Shown: positions 48,729 to 57,109 of the stretch, one piece after another
Position numbering within the stretch: the stretch's first letter is position 1
Layout: every line of letters starts with the position of its first letter
Source: Actinomycetota bacterium
Lineage (GTDB): Bacteria; Actinomycetota; Thermoleophilia; Gaiellales; Gaiellaceae
Direction of reading: 5' to 3'
DNA: 57,109 nt
Assembly (NCBI GenBank): GCA_005883355.1
Contig: VAXG01000039.1
Location: forward strand, 1-57,109
The notes under the pieces: model-generated
Seen by the model: only the letters and a program-made list of their open reading frames with translations
Databases searched by the model: none
Told to the model about the DNA's origin: nothing
Program-made: the position numbers and the translations under genes

Positions 48729-51015
48729 GCACACCCGCATAGAGATCGCCCAATTTGCGCACGCGCTCGAGGACCACAGGCATCGTGAACGAGAGCGGAT
48801 CGAGATCCTCGTTCACCTCCGACCAGCGCAACGGCGTCGAGACAGGCGCGCCCGGCCGCGGCCTGACCGAATACGCCGACGCGATCGTCTTGCCCTCGCC
48901 GTTCTGGTTCGCATCGATCAGCACGCCGCGCCGCTTCGACTTCGTCCACTCCGTCGTCGCCAGCCCTCGATGCGTACGCGCGATCGCACCCGCGACGATC
49001 TCGGCGAACTGACGCGTATCGGCGTAGGTGTAGCGCCGCTCGACAGGTACGAGAATGTGCATGCCCTCTGCGCTGGACGTCTTCGGGAAGCCGACGAGCC
49101 CGAACGCGTCGAGCGCGTCCTTGACGAGGAGCGCAACCTGGACGGTCTCCCTGAAACCGACGTCAGGTGAGGGATCCAGGTCGAAAAGTACCCAGTCCGG
49201 ACGCTCGGGCTTGTCCGTGCGCGAGTACCAGGTGTTCATGTCGACGCAGCCCATGTTCACCATCCAGAGCAGCGCCAGCTCGTCGTTGACGACCGGGAAG
49301 TTGACCCACTTCGTCGTTCTGGGCGACTCTCGCGTCGAGACCTGGGTGCGAAAGGTCGGGATCCATTCCGGCATGTGCGAGGGCGCGTCCTTCTGGAAGA
49401 ACTTCTTGCCGTCGATGCCGTCGGGCCAGCGGACCATCGTGAACGGGCGCTCCCTCAGGTGAGGCACGAGCACCGGCGCGACGGCACGGTAGTACTCGAG
49501 CAGGTCTCCTTTCGTGATGCGCTCGACCGGGAAGAAGGCCTTGTCGAGGTTCGAAAGCTTCAGCTCGCGCGACCCCTTCTTGACGACGTCGGTGATCGGC
49601 ACCTCACGTCGTACCTCTTCCGCGGACTTGTCCTCGCGGAGGCCCTGATACGAGGGGGCGCGAAGGCGGCCGTCATGTGTCCATTCCGCGAATTCCACCT
49701 CGACCACGAGCTTCGGCTCCACCCAGATCACGTCTTCTTTGCGCACCTTCGGCATCTTAGGAACGTCGCTGAACGGCGGCGTGTCTCGCCGCAGCGGCCT
49801 CAGCTTCTCGAGCAGCTTCTCGATTTCCTTGCTGTTGAAGCCGGTGCCGACGTTGCCGGCGTACACGAGCTCGCCGCCGACGTAGTAGCCGAGAACGAGT
49901 GAGCCGAAGCTCGAGGCCCGCCTACCGGTGCCCTTCGTGTAGCCGGCGACGACGAACTCCTGCTCGGAGTGCGTCTTGATCTTCAGCCAGTCCCGCGTGC
50001 GCTTGCCCGGCAGGTAGCGGGAGTCGAGACGCTTGGCCATGATTCCCTCGAGCCGCTGCTGCTTCGCGGCCTCGTAGAGCGCCTGGCCGTCGTCGAACGT
50101 CTCCGAGAGGCGCACGATCTTGTTTCGACGGTCGAGGAGCTCTTCGAGCCGCTTTCGCCGCTCGGCGAGCGGCAGGTCGATCACCGGCTCGCCCTCGATC
50201 TCCAGCACGTCGAAGACGTAGTAGACGATGGGCGTCCCCGCCTTCCCCTGCTGCATCGCAGAGAAGCTCGAGCGACCGGCGTCGTCGAGCGCGCAGACCT
50301 CGCCGTCGAGGACGCAATCCGGAGTCTTGACGGCTTTCGTGGTCTCCTTCGCCACATTCTTGAACCGTGCCGTCAGGTCGTTCCCGTTGCGGCTCGTGAG
50401 CGTGACATCGGCCCCGGCGACGGTCGCGATCGCGCGGTAGCCGTCCCACTTCACCTCGAACGCCCACCCCGCGCCCCGCGGAACCTCTTCGGCGAGGGTT
50501 GCAAGCATCGGCACGTAGCTGCGGCCGCTGCGGCGGGGAACGGCGGCGGTCTCGTCGCGCTTGCGGACGATCAGCCAGTTCTTCTCGTCGCCGCTGAGAT
50601 GAGCCGGCACGAGCGACCAGGTTCCCTGGAGCTTCGTCCCGTGCAAACGCACGGTCAGACCGCCGTTCTTCTTCTCCTCGAGCAGCTCGTAGGTGCCGCT
50701 GTCCCAGATCTCCACGGTGCCGGCCCCGTACTGGCCCTTCGGGATCTCCCCTGCGAAGGTCGCGTACTCGAGCGGATGGTCTTCCACATGGACGGCGAGG
50801 TGCTGCTGCCCCGGCTCGAGCGGGACGCCCTTCGGCACGGCCCAACTGGCCAGAGCTCCGTCCTTCTCGAGGCGGAAGTCATAGTGGAGGCTGCGTGCGT
50901 CGTGCCTCTGCACGACGAAGATCGGCTCCTTCGTCTTCTCTTTCTTCCCACCGAAGGGCTCCGGGGTCTGTTTGGGGTCGCGCTTGCGCTTGTACTCGGA
51001 GAGCTTTTCGGCCAC
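48679..51015 (-). CDS. ligD: ATP-dependent DNA ligase LigD (PE-LIG-POL)
   Basis: The 778-aa NHEJ enzyme has three domains. The 3'-phosphoesterase comes first (about residues 30-155; QRHDARSLHYDFRLE). The ATP ligase follows (about 170-470; EVKWDGYR with the adenylated lysine, DGEVCALD). The polymerase/primase comes last (about 490-778; LFDLDPSPDVGF with the metal DxD, MGCVDMNTWYSR). This is the Pseudomonas-type order, unlike mycobacterial POL-PE-LIG. It repairs double-strand breaks with Ku, whose gene is 3 nt upstream on the same strand. Confidence 0.95.
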   Translation of the reverse strand: MAEKLSEYKRKRDPKQTPEPFGGKKEKTKEPIFVVQRHDARSLHYDFRLEKDGALASWAVPKGVPLEPGQQHLAVHVEDHPLEYATFAGEIPKGQYGAGTVEIWDSGTYELLEEKKNGGLTVRLHGTKLQGTWSLVPAHLSGDEKNWLIVRKRDETAAVPRRSGRSYVPMLATLAEEVPRGAGWAFEVKWDGYRAIATVAGADVTLTSRNGNDLTARFKNVAKETTKAVKTPDCVLDGEVCALDDAGRSSFSAMQQGKAGTPIVYYVFDVLEIEGEPVIDLPLAERRKRLEELLDRRNKIVRLSETFDDGQALYEAAKQQRLEGIMAKRLDSRYLPGKRTRDWLKIKTHSEQEFVVAGYTKGTGRRASSFGSLVLGYYVGGELVYAGNVGTGFNSKEIEKLLEKLRPLRRDTPPFSDVPKMPKVRKEDVIWVEPKLVVEVEFAEWTHDGRLRAPSYQGLREDKSAEEVRREVPITDVVKKGSRELKLSNLDKAFFPVERITKGDLLEYYRAVAPVLVPHLRERPFTMVRWPDGIDGKKFFQKDAPSHMPEWIPTFRTQVSTRESPRTTKWVNFPVVNDELALLWMVNMGCVDMNTWYSRTDKPERPDWVLFDLDPSPDVGFRETVQVALLVKDALDAFGLVGFPKTSSAEGMHILVPVERRYTYADTRQFAEIVAGAIARTHRGLATTEWTKSKRRGVLIDANQNGEGKTIASAYSVRPRPGAPVSTPLRWSEVNEDLDPLSFTMPVVLERVRKLGDLYAGVLTTKQRLTDALKALGG

Positions 51016-51018
51016 GAC

Positions 51019-51822
51019 CTACGAAGCTTTGCGCTTCGAGGGTGCCCTGCGCTGCTTCTTCGTCCGCTCGACCGATTCCCGGAGGGCCTCCATCAGGTCG
51101 ACGACCTCTCCCCCCTGCTCGTGCGCGGGCTCCGGGAGCGGCTGCCCTTCGGCCTTCGCGTGGATCAGGTCGAGCAACTCCTGCCGATACGTGTCGTCGT
51201 ACTTCTCCGGCTCGAAGGGCTCGCTGAGGTTCTCCACGAGCGACTTCGCCATCTCCACCTCTGCACTCCGCAGCTTCGCGGTCCCGAGATCGCCGTCGAG
51301 CGCCTCGGGGCTACGGACCTCGTCGGCGTAATACATCGTCTCCAGGAGCAGCAGTCCTTCGTACGGGCGCAGCGCGGCGAGATGCTGCTTGTTGCGGATC
51401 ACGACCTTCGCGATCCCGACCTTGCCGATCTCCTCGAGCGCGCGAACGAGCAGGCGATAGGGCTTCTCCGCCCCCTCGGCCGGCAAGAGGTAGTACGCCT
51501 TGCGGAAGTAGACGGGATCGATCTCCTCGAGGTCGACGAAATCGAGGATGTCGATGGAATGAGTGAGCTCGATGTCGAGCCGGTCGAGATCCTCCTCCTC
51601 GAGCGGGACGTAGCGGCCCTTCTCGATCTCGAAGCCCCGGACGATCTCGTCGGGATCGACCCGCTCGCGGTCGTCACGTCGCACTTTCTCGTAGGCGATC
51701 GGCGTCAGGTCCTTCTTGTCGAGGAAATGAAAGCGGAGCTCCTTCGACTCCGTGGCCGGGAACATCCTCACCGGCACGCTGACGAGACCGAACGAGATCG
51801 TGCCGCTCCAGATAGGTCTCAT
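51019..51822 (-). CDS. ku: Non-homologous end-joining protein Ku
   Basis: The 267-aa bacterial Ku starts MRPIWSGTISFGLVSVPV, the usual N-terminus, and has the beta-barrel and bridge segments (YEKVRRDD, VDLEEIDPVYF, LLLETMYYADEVR). A short lysine-rich C-terminal tail follows (RTKKQRRAPSKRK). The homodimer threads on DNA ends and recruits LigD. Genes ku-ligD are an operon. Confidence 0.95.
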   Translation of the reverse strand: MRPIWSGTISFGLVSVPVRMFPATESKELRFHFLDKKDLTPIAYEKVRRDDRERVDPDEIVRGFEIEKGRYVPLEEEDLDRLDIELTHSIDILDFVDLEEIDPVYFRKAYYLLPAEGAEKPYRLLVRALEEIGKVGIAKVVIRNKQHLAALRPYEGLLLLETMYYADEVRSPEALDGDLGTAKLRSAEVEMAKSLVENLSEPFEPEKYDDTYRQELLDLIHAKAEGQPLPEPAHEQGGEVVDLMEALRESVERTKKQRRAPSKRKAS

Positions 51823-52085
51823 GGTGTCGCGGTTACCCGGATGGGTCGGTGTTTCAACCCGGTGCGCGCTGGCAAAGCTATTCCTTTAAAGGCATACTCT
51901 TGTCCTTCGAAAGGCTTCTCCACCCAGCGGGGGGTCGACTCTTCGGGCCGGTTTTCCGGCCCGAAGTCGTTCTCGGGTCGGGGGAAAAGGCTGTGGATGT
52001 TGTGGAGAGGCGACACCCGTCCACACCAGGAATCTGCCAAAACCTCAGTGAAGCTTAGTCTGTTCCACAGGGAGAACCTGTTGGC
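51823..52085 (-). other. 263-nt intergenic region upstream of ku
   Basis: No convincing gene is present. The gap follows accA and precedes ku on the minus strand. It contains a perfect 11-bp hairpin (51941-51951/51956-51966, TTTT loop) lacking a T-run, the palindrome CCTTTAAAGG at 51883-51892, and several TGTGGA/TCCACA words at 51990-52070. It must hold the ku promoter and the end of the fatty-acid operon transcript, but I cannot define either. Confidence 0.5.
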
Positions 52086-53018
52086 TCAAGCGTAAACGCC
52101 CAGCGAGCGGAATTTGGCTCGGCGCCTGCGCTTCAGGTCCTCGGGGGAGACAGATTCCAGGTCGTCGAGCGCTTCTTGCAGACTTTCCCCCAGGAGGCGA
52201 GCGGCCGCGTCGTGATTCGTGTGGGCGCCGCCGGCCGGCTCCGGAACGATCCCGTCGATGACGCCGAGCTCGAGGCAGTGGACGGCGTCCGGCTTGAACG
52301 CCGCGGCCGCCTTCTTCGCCTCGCCGGCGTCCCGCCAGAGAATGGCAGCGCAACCCTCGGGGGAGATGACGGTGTAGATCGCGTTCTCCTGCATGAGCAC
52401 GCGATCTGCGAGAGCAGTTGCGATCGCCCCGCCCGAGCCCCCCTCGCCGATCACGCAGGTCACGATCGGAATCCCGAGTCGTGCCATGAGCGCCTGTGAC
52501 CGCGCGATCATCCCGCCCTGGCCATGCTGCTCGGCCGCAACACCTGGATAGGCGCCCGGGATGTCCACGAGACTGAGCAGCGGAAACCGGTGCAGCTCCG
52601 CGAGCTCCATCAACCGCATTGCCTTGCGATAGCCCTCCGGATAGGCCATGCCGAAGTTACGGTCGGTTCGTTCCTTGATGTCGCGGCCCTTCTGGTTGCC
52701 CACGAGCGCGACCGTGCGACCGTCGAAGCGACCGAGACCGATCACGAGCGCATGATCGTCGGCCCGGCCGCGGTCACCGTGCAGCTCGACCCAATCGTCG
52801 AAGAGCCTGCTGACGTAGTCCAGCGTGTACGGGCGGTCTTGGTGGCGCGCAAGCTCGACCGAGCGCCAGATCTCCTCGCCCGTCGGCGCGGCCTGGATGC
52901 GCGCGAGTTGGCGCTGGAGCTTCTCGAGCTCGCCCGAGACCTTCGTGCCCCCGAGCAGGCTCAGATTGCGCAGACGGGTGAGCCGCTCGCGCAGTCTCAA
53001 CTCGGCGTCAGTCGCCAT
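52086..53018 (-). CDS. accA: Acetyl-CoA carboxylase carboxyltransferase alpha subunit
   Basis: The 310-aa protein has the family's N-terminal helical region (LQRQLARIQ), LHGDRGRADDHALVIGLGR, NFGMAYPEGYRKAMRLM and VDIPGAYPGVAAEQHGQ, and IGEGGSGGAIA as an oxyanion-hole segment. With AccD it transfers carboxyl from biotin to acetyl-CoA, forming malonyl-CoA. It overlaps accD by 11 nt and ends the fab-acc operon. No accB/accC is in the window. Confidence 0.95.
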   Translation of the reverse strand: MATDAELRLRERLTRLRNLSLLGGTKVSGELEKLQRQLARIQAAPTGEEIWRSVELARHQDRPYTLDYVSRLFDDWVELHGDRGRADDHALVIGLGRFDGRTVALVGNQKGRDIKERTDRNFGMAYPEGYRKAMRLMELAELHRFPLLSLVDIPGAYPGVAAEQHGQGGMIARSQALMARLGIPIVTCVIGEGGSGGAIATALADRVLMQENAIYTVISPEGCAAILWRDAGEAKKAAAAFKPDAVHCLELGVIDGIVPEPAGGAHTNHDAAARLLGESLQEALDDLESVSPEDLKRRRRAKFRSLGVYA

Positions 53019-53853
53019 TCGAGGAGAAGAGCCGCAGGAGCCGTGCGACGTACGCCTTCAATTCCGGCCGCGGAACGATTGCGTCGATGTGGCCGAAGCG
53101 CAGGTTTTGCTCGGCAAGACCGAAGTCCTCGGGCAGCTTCTCTCGCGTGGTCTGCTGCACGACACGAGGGCCCGTGAAGGCAAGCAGCGCTCCGGGCTCT
53201 GCGACGATCACGTCGCCGAGACTCGCGAAGCTGGCGAGCACGCCGGCCGTCGTCGGATGCGTCATTACGCTGATCAACGGCTGTCCGGAATCGTGGAGGT
53301 CCTCGACGGCGCAGACCGTCTTCGGAAGCTGCATGAGCGAGAGGATCCCCTCCTGCATGCGAGCGCCGCCCGAGGCGGTGAACGAGACGAGCGGCACGCC
53401 TCTCTGCGCGGCGCCGTCACAGGCTCGCGAGAACTTCTCACCGACGACGCTGCCCATCGAGCCACCCATGAACGAAAAGTCCATGACCGCGAGCTCGCAC
53501 GCATTCCCGTCGAGCGCCGCGTGGCCGATCACCATCGCCTCGCCGAGACCGGTCTTCATCTCCGCCTCGGCAAGGCGCTCGGTGTAGGGCCGCAGGTCGA
53601 AGAAGACGAGCGGATCCTCAGAGCGAAGATCGGCCGCCTCCTCCACGAACGTGCCAGCATCCGCCAGCGAGGCAATGCGCGTGCGCGCACGCATGGTGAA
53701 GTGATGCCCGCATTGTGCGCACACCCAGAGGGCCGCCTCGAGCTCGTCGTCCCGATAGTGCGACGAGCACTGCGGGCACGTGTTCGGGTGTCGCTTCCCC
53801 GGCGGCTCTGGGACGTTCCGATGCTCGATGGAGACGTCGATCCGGGAAGACAT
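53008..53853 (-). CDS. accD: Acetyl-CoA carboxylase carboxyltransferase beta subunit
   Basis: The 281-aa protein begins with a four-cysteine zinc ribbon, CPQC (about residue 26) and CAQC (about 45), followed by the crotonase-like domain: MGGSMGSVVGEKFSRA, SGGARMQEGILSLMQ and PTTAGVLASFASLGD. It forms the carboxyltransferase with AccA, encoded next. The gene is 37 nt downstream of the arginase-like gene. Confidence 0.95.
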   Translation of the reverse strand: MSSRIDVSIEHRNVPEPPGKRHPNTCPQCSSHYRDDELEAALWVCAQCGHHFTMRARTRIASLADAGTFVEEAADLRSEDPLVFFDLRPYTERLAEAEMKTGLGEAMVIGHAALDGNACELAVMDFSFMGGSMGSVVGEKFSRACDGAAQRGVPLVSFTASGGARMQEGILSLMQLPKTVCAVEDLHDSGQPLISVMTHPTTAGVLASFASLGDVIVAEPGALLAFTGPRVVQQTTREKLPEDFGLAEQNLRFGHIDAIVPRPELKAYVARLLRLFSSNGD

Positions 53854-53890
53854 TGACTGACGAGTTTAGACTGACCTGGCCGGACGCCAG

Positions 53891-54667
53891 TTACAGGCCG
53901 AGAGCCGCGGCCAGCGTGGAGAGCGGCGCCACGTTCCCGGGCTCGAAGCTGGCGGCCGTCAAACCGGCTCCGACAACGCTCGTGCTCCTGGCGATCTCGC
54001 CGAGGATTCGCTCGGCCTCGGCGAGCGTGAGCCCCTCCGGCTCCGGCATGAAGACGGCGAGCTCGGCCGGATCGAGGACGTCGGCGTCGAAGGCGACATA
54101 GGTGCAGGCGGCACCCTCGAGGGCGCTGGCGATGCCCTCCTCTCCCGTGTGGACGCCCTGCGAACGGATGAACTCCTCCTCGGGCGGGTCGAGGTTGCGG
54201 GCGCCCACGAGCGCCACGTCCGACGCCTGGACCGCGCCGGAGTCGATCAGCTTCCTCAGCGGTGTCGCCCAGAGGTTCCCTGTCGGCGAGCTCTCGACGG
54301 TGTTGAGATCGCCGTGTGCGTCGAACCAGATCACCGACAATCGGTCCTGGCGGGCGGCCAGACCCTCGACGGCGCCGATGTGCGCGCAGCAGCAGCCGCC
54401 GAGGACGAGCGGGCGCTCCGGAAGATCCGCTGCGAGTGCGAGCGTCTGCTCTTCGAGCGTTTCGGCCTCGACGACCGCGGTCTCCGGATAGGGCAGGTCG
54501 AGCCACGCCGCCTCCGCCATCGTCTCACCGCCCTCACCCCACGCCTGTGGAACTCGTACCAACCCAGCGAGGTAGACACGACCACACGAGTGGCACTCGT
54601 ACTCGGCGCCGAGCGCGACCGCCGTGAAGGTTCTGCAGTCCGGACACTTCGCCCGCAAGCGACTCAC
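53891..54667 (-). CDS. Arginase-family ureohydrolase-like protein with N-terminal zinc ribbon
   Basis: The 258-aa protein starts with a zinc-ribbon-like module (CPDC and CHSC, residues 8-28), unusual in this family. The ureohydrolase fold follows. WFDAHGDLNT (about residues 113-122) and FDADVLDP are good metal-binding motifs. The GGDH motif is replaced by GGCCCAHIG, so one His ligand seems shifted or lost. Substrate specificity (arginine, agmatine, guanidino acids or a non-hydrolase role) cannot be told. It sits between HAD and accD in a fatty-acid operon, where no amine catabolism is expected. Confidence 0.72.
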   Translation of the reverse strand: MSRLRAKCPDCRTFTAVALGAEYECHSCGRVYLAGLVRVPQAWGEGGETMAEAAWLDLPYPETAVVEAETLEEQTLALAADLPERPLVLGGCCCAHIGAVEGLAARQDRLSVIWFDAHGDLNTVESSPTGNLWATPLRKLIDSGAVQASDVALVGARNLDPPEEEFIRSQGVHTGEEGIASALEGAACTYVAFDADVLDPAELAVFMPEPEGLTLAEAERILGEIARSTSVVGAGLTAASFEPGNVAPLSTLAAALGL

Positions 54668-54727
54668 GCGAGCTCCTTCTTGAACGCAACAGCGTCGTCG
54701 ACCGTTGCCGGTCGAACTCGAAAACCC

Positions 54728-55375
54728 TCAGGCGGCGACGAGCTCATCGAGCGCCTCGGGGAGTTCGGAGAGATCGTCGAGCTCGCGCGTCGCCAACGGC
54801 TCGCGACATTCGCCGTAGCGATTGATCCAGATCGAGCGGAGCCCGAGCTCGTTTGCCGGCGCAATGTCGTGAAAGTGACTCTGCGCGACATGCACATGCC
54901 TTTCTCGCTCGGCTTCGGTCTCCTCGAAGAAGGTCGTCCAGTGCATGTGATCGGGTTTGTAGGACCCGATCTCCGATGCGACGATCGCGATCTCGAAGGG
55001 GACACCGATCCGCTCCAGCGAAGCCGTGATGAAGTCGCGATCCGTGTTGGAGAGGACGGCGAGCTTCCAGCCTTGGGCGCGCACAGCTTCGAGCGACGGC
55101 CGGACCTCCGGAAAAGGCTCCCAGAAAGGAAGCGACTCCGCCAGCGCGAAGGCCTCCTCCTCGGACGCGCCGAGCTCGCGCATCGTGGCCGTCATGACCT
55201 CGCGATAGCTCCGTGCACCACCAACCTGAAGCGCCGGCTCGACGACGTGGTAGCGGTCGAGCTGCTCGTCGGCCCGACCCTCGCCGAACACGCGCGCCAG
55301 CTCACGGCGAATCCCGCCGTTCCAGTCGATCAGGGTCCCGTAGCAGTCGAACGTCGCCCAGCGGTCTTGCGCCAC
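54728..55375 (-). CDS. HAD-superfamily hydrolase (haloacid dehalogenase type II-like)
   Basis: The 215-aa protein has motif I FDCYGTLIDW (Asp nucleophile near residue 9), motif II LAVLSNTDRDF, a lysine in GSYKPDH, and HVAQSHFHDIAPANELGLRSIW. The order and the YGTL start match type II haloacid dehalogenases, though many such proteins are phosphatases for small metabolites. It is 10 nt after fabF and 60 nt before the arginase-like gene, probably one transcript. Confidence 0.85.
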   Translation of the reverse strand: MAQDRWATFDCYGTLIDWNGGIRRELARVFGEGRADEQLDRYHVVEPALQVGGARSYREVMTATMRELGASEEEAFALAESLPFWEPFPEVRPSLEAVRAQGWKLAVLSNTDRDFITASLERIGVPFEIAIVASEIGSYKPDHMHWTTFFEETEAERERHVHVAQSHFHDIAPANELGLRSIWINRYGECREPLATRELDDLSELPEALDELVAA

Positions 55376-55385
55376 TGTCGAGAGC

Positions 55386-56639
55386 TTAGTCTTCGAACCG
55401 CTTCAGGACGATCGAGGCGTTGTGGCCGCCGAAACCGAACGAGTTCGACACCGCGACGCGCACATCGGCTTCGCGCGACTCGTTCGGAATGTAGTCGAGG
55501 TCACACTCCGGGTCCTCGACCTCCTGATTGATCGTCGGAGGCAGCTTCCCGTCGCGGATCGCGAGAGTCGAGAAGATTGCCTCGATGGCGCCGCCGGCGC
55601 CGAGACAGTGGCCGGTCGCGCCCTTCGTCGACGAGACCGGCGTCTTCCGCGCGTTCTCTTCGCCGAGCGCAAGCTTGATCACGCGTGTCTCGGCGGCGTC
55701 GCCCAAGGGCGTCGAAGTACCGTGCGCATTGATGTAGTCGATCTCCGCGAGGTCGATGCCGGCATCCGCTAAGGCGTTCCTCATGGCACGCGCCGGGTTC
55801 TCTCCGGTCGGGTCGGGCTCCGTGACGTGCTTGGCGTCCGACGAGAGACCGTAGCCGGCGACTTCCGAGTAGATCTTGGCGCCGCGCGCCTGCGCGCGCT
55901 CGAGCTCCTCGAGGACGAGGACGGCGCCCGCCTCACCCATGACGAACCCGTCGCGTCCGGCGTCGAACGGCCGGCTCGCACCGGCCGGGTCGTCGTTCCG
56001 CCGGGAGAGGGCACGCATGGCACCAAAGCCGGCGATGCCGACCTGGTTGATCGCAGACTCGGTCCCCCCGCAGAACATCACGTCGGCACGGCCGAGCCTG
56101 ATGTCGTCGAGGCCTTGTCCGATCGCCATGTTCGACGCGGCGCAGGCCGTGCACTCCGACGAGAGCGGACCACGCGTCCCGAGCTCCATCGAGACCCAGC
56201 CCGCACCCATGTTCGGGATGATGCAGGGAATCGCGAAGGGATTGACACGGTCGGGGCCGCGCTCCTTCAACGTGTCGTAGCAGTCCTGGAAAGACTTCAG
56301 TCCGCCGATCCCCGTCGCAATGGAGGCGCCGACTCGATCGCCGTCAGCCCTGACATCGACACCGGAGTCGGCCTCCGCCTGTCGCGCCGCGGCGAGGATG
56401 AGCTGCGCAAAGCGATCCATGCGCCGGGCCTGCTTTCGCTCGATCCAGTTCGCAGGGTCGAAGTCCTTGACCTCGCAGGCGAAGTGGACGTAGTAGTCCG
56501 TCGCGTCGAACTGGGTGATCGGACCCGCGCCCGATTCGCCGGCGACCAACCGCTGCCAGCTCGTCTCCGCATCGTTGCCGAGCGGCGTTACCGCCCCGAT
56601 GCCGGTGATGACAACTCGTCTCTGTCCGTTGCCTGCCAT
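55386..56639 (-). CDS. fabF: 3-oxoacyl-ACP synthase II
   Basis: The 417-aa condensing enzyme elongates acyl-ACP with malonyl-ACP. The active-site triad is visible: Cys in SSECTACAASN (about residue 165), His in YINAHGTSTP and His in GATGHCLGAGG. N-terminal VVITGIGAVTPLGND and C-terminal VSNSFGFGGHNAS are typical KAS II. The gene directly follows fabG (stop 56640, start 56639). Confidence 0.95.
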   Translation of the reverse strand: MAGNGQRRVVITGIGAVTPLGNDAETSWQRLVAGESGAGPITQFDATDYYVHFACEVKDFDPANWIERKQARRMDRFAQLILAAARQAEADSGVDVRADGDRVGASIATGIGGLKSFQDCYDTLKERGPDRVNPFAIPCIIPNMGAGWVSMELGTRGPLSSECTACAASNMAIGQGLDDIRLGRADVMFCGGTESAINQVGIAGFGAMRALSRRNDDPAGASRPFDAGRDGFVMGEAGAVLVLEELERAQARGAKIYSEVAGYGLSSDAKHVTEPDPTGENPARAMRNALADAGIDLAEIDYINAHGTSTPLGDAAETRVIKLALGEENARKTPVSSTKGATGHCLGAGGAIEAIFSTLAIRDGKLPPTINQEVEDPECDLDYIPNESREADVRVAVSNSFGFGGHNASIVLKRFED

Positions 56640-57109
56640 CTACATCCCCAATCCGCCGTCGACGAGCATGACCTCGCCCGTTATGAACGACGCCTCCTCG
56701 GAGCAGAGGAAACGTACCGCCCCGGCGACGTCCTCGGGCTTGCCGAAGCGGCCGAGAGGCGTGTTGGCGAGCATCAACTCTCTCATCTCCCCGGCAATGA
56801 CCTGTGTCAACCGGGTGTCGATGTAACCCGGCGCGATCACGTTCGCGCGGACGCCGCGGTTGCCGAGCTCGCGCGCAAGGGCCTTCGTGAAGCCGATGAT
56901 CCCCGCCTTCGAGGCCGAGTAATTCGTCTGGCCGGGATTCCCGTGCACCCCGACGATGCTGGAGATGTTCACGATCGAGCCGGCGCGGCGCTTCATCATC
57001 CCGCGCGCCGCAGCACGACAGGTGTGAAAGACGCCGTTGAGATTCGTCTCGATGACGATGCGCCAATCCTCGTCCGACATGCGTGCGATCAGACCATCGC
57101 GGGTCACGC
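56640..57109 (-). CDS. fabG: 3-oxoacyl-ACP reductase, 5' end outside the window
   Basis: The visible 155 residues are the C-terminal two-thirds of an SDR. NLNGVFHTCRAAARGMM, IVNISSIVGVHGNPGQ (Ser), YSASKAGIIGFTKALARE (catalytic Tyr and Lys), VIAPGYIDT and the end FITGEVMLVDGGLGM match FabG. It reduces 3-oxoacyl-ACP with NADPH in the first half of the elongation cycle. The codon taken as a GTG start near the edge corresponds to an internal position, so the gene continues beyond 57109. Confidence 0.92.
   Translation of the reverse strand, partial: VTRDGLIARMSDEDWRIVIETNLNGVFHTCRAAARGMMKRRAGSIVNISSIVGVHGNPGQTNYSASKAGIIGFTKALARELGNRGVRANVIAPGYIDTRLTQVIAGEMRELMLANTPLGRFGKPEDVAGAVRFLCSEEASFITGEVMLVDGGLGM

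Noticed and set aside
51990-52075. Cluster of DnaA-box-like words (TGTGGATGT, TTGTGGAGA, TGTTCCACA)
   Set aside because: Each differs from TTATCCACA by two or more bases, there is no AT-rich stretch and no dnaA/dnaN nearby, so an origin is not supported.
49969-52095. 708-codon open frame on the plus strand
   Set aside because: Antisense to ligD and ku, whose catalytic motifs are clear.
1-57109. CRISPR array, tRNA or rRNA genes
   Set aside because: No regularly spaced repeats and no cloverleaf or rRNA signature were seen on either strand.

Overview
The window is 57.1 kb of GC-rich, tightly packed bacterial DNA. Most neighbouring genes overlap by ATGA or GTGA, or are separated by a few bases. 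GTG and TTG starts are common. The pstP-rodA-pbpA-pknB cluster with FhaA/FhaB, the SufS-SufU-Rieske set, Dcd, polyprenol-phosphate mannosyltransferase and Ku/LigD point to an actinobacterium. A deep lineage such as Thermoleophilia is my guess, not a demonstrated placement. Genes are cut at both ends (sufS 3' end on the left, fabG 5' part missing on the right), so this is probably a whole contig or a slice of one. No tRNA, rRNA, CRISPR, transposase or phage gene was seen.

Layout. 0-2.3 kb: sufS tail, sufU, Rieske protein, tag, O-methyltransferase, then an unassigned structured RNA with its own terminator (about 2284-2526). 2.5-8.4 kb: NAD-dependent epimerase, dcd, DUF4015 protein, 4-aminobutyrate-type aminotransferase, Ser/Thr kinase with a discoidin-like ectodomain. 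8.5-18 kb (minus strand): one long cell-wall and signalling operon: polytopic kinase, fhaA, fhaB, pstP, rodA, pbpA, PASTA kinase, ddl. 18-21 kb: membrane protein, DUF4446, HNH nuclease, rhodanese. 21.3-25.3 kb (minus): nitrogen operon glnA, acetyltransferase, glnK, amt, behind a good promoter and an attenuator-like leader. 25-28.6 kb: WYL regulator, cupin, ABC exporter. 28.6-30.6 kb: rmlD and an rmlA-rmlC fusion. 30.6-33.8 kb: hsp20 and lon. 33.7-40.7 kb: lipoprotein, M23 peptidase, YibE/F, a split TSUP transporter, trehalose-phosphatase, PLP decarboxylase. 40.7-43.5 kb: polX, mannosyltransferase, thioredoxin. 43.4-46.4 kb: thiD-thiM-thiE-thiL behind a TPP riboswitch. 46.4-52 kb: DUF1998 helicase, ligD, ku. 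52-57 kb (minus): fabG, fabF, HAD, arginase-like, accD, accA, the start of fatty-acid synthesis.

The most unusual signal is a set of palindromic intergenic elements lying exactly at stop/start junctions of same-strand gene pairs: sufS/sufU, hsp20/lon, 18104-gene/DUF4446 and GNAT/glnK. Two of them (123-317 and 31099-31293) are about 90% identical 192-bp units with no indels. Each begins in an RTGA overlapping the upstream stop, contains several hairpins, stays open in one frame for 63 codons, and ends in an 11-12 bp hairpin that buries the ATG of the downstream gene (sufU or lon). A C-G to A-T covariation is seen between the copies. I read this as a candidate mobile element that inserts at RTGA junctions and may work as a translational coupler. 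The other candidates worth following are the structured RNA at 2284-2526 and the glnA leader attenuator.
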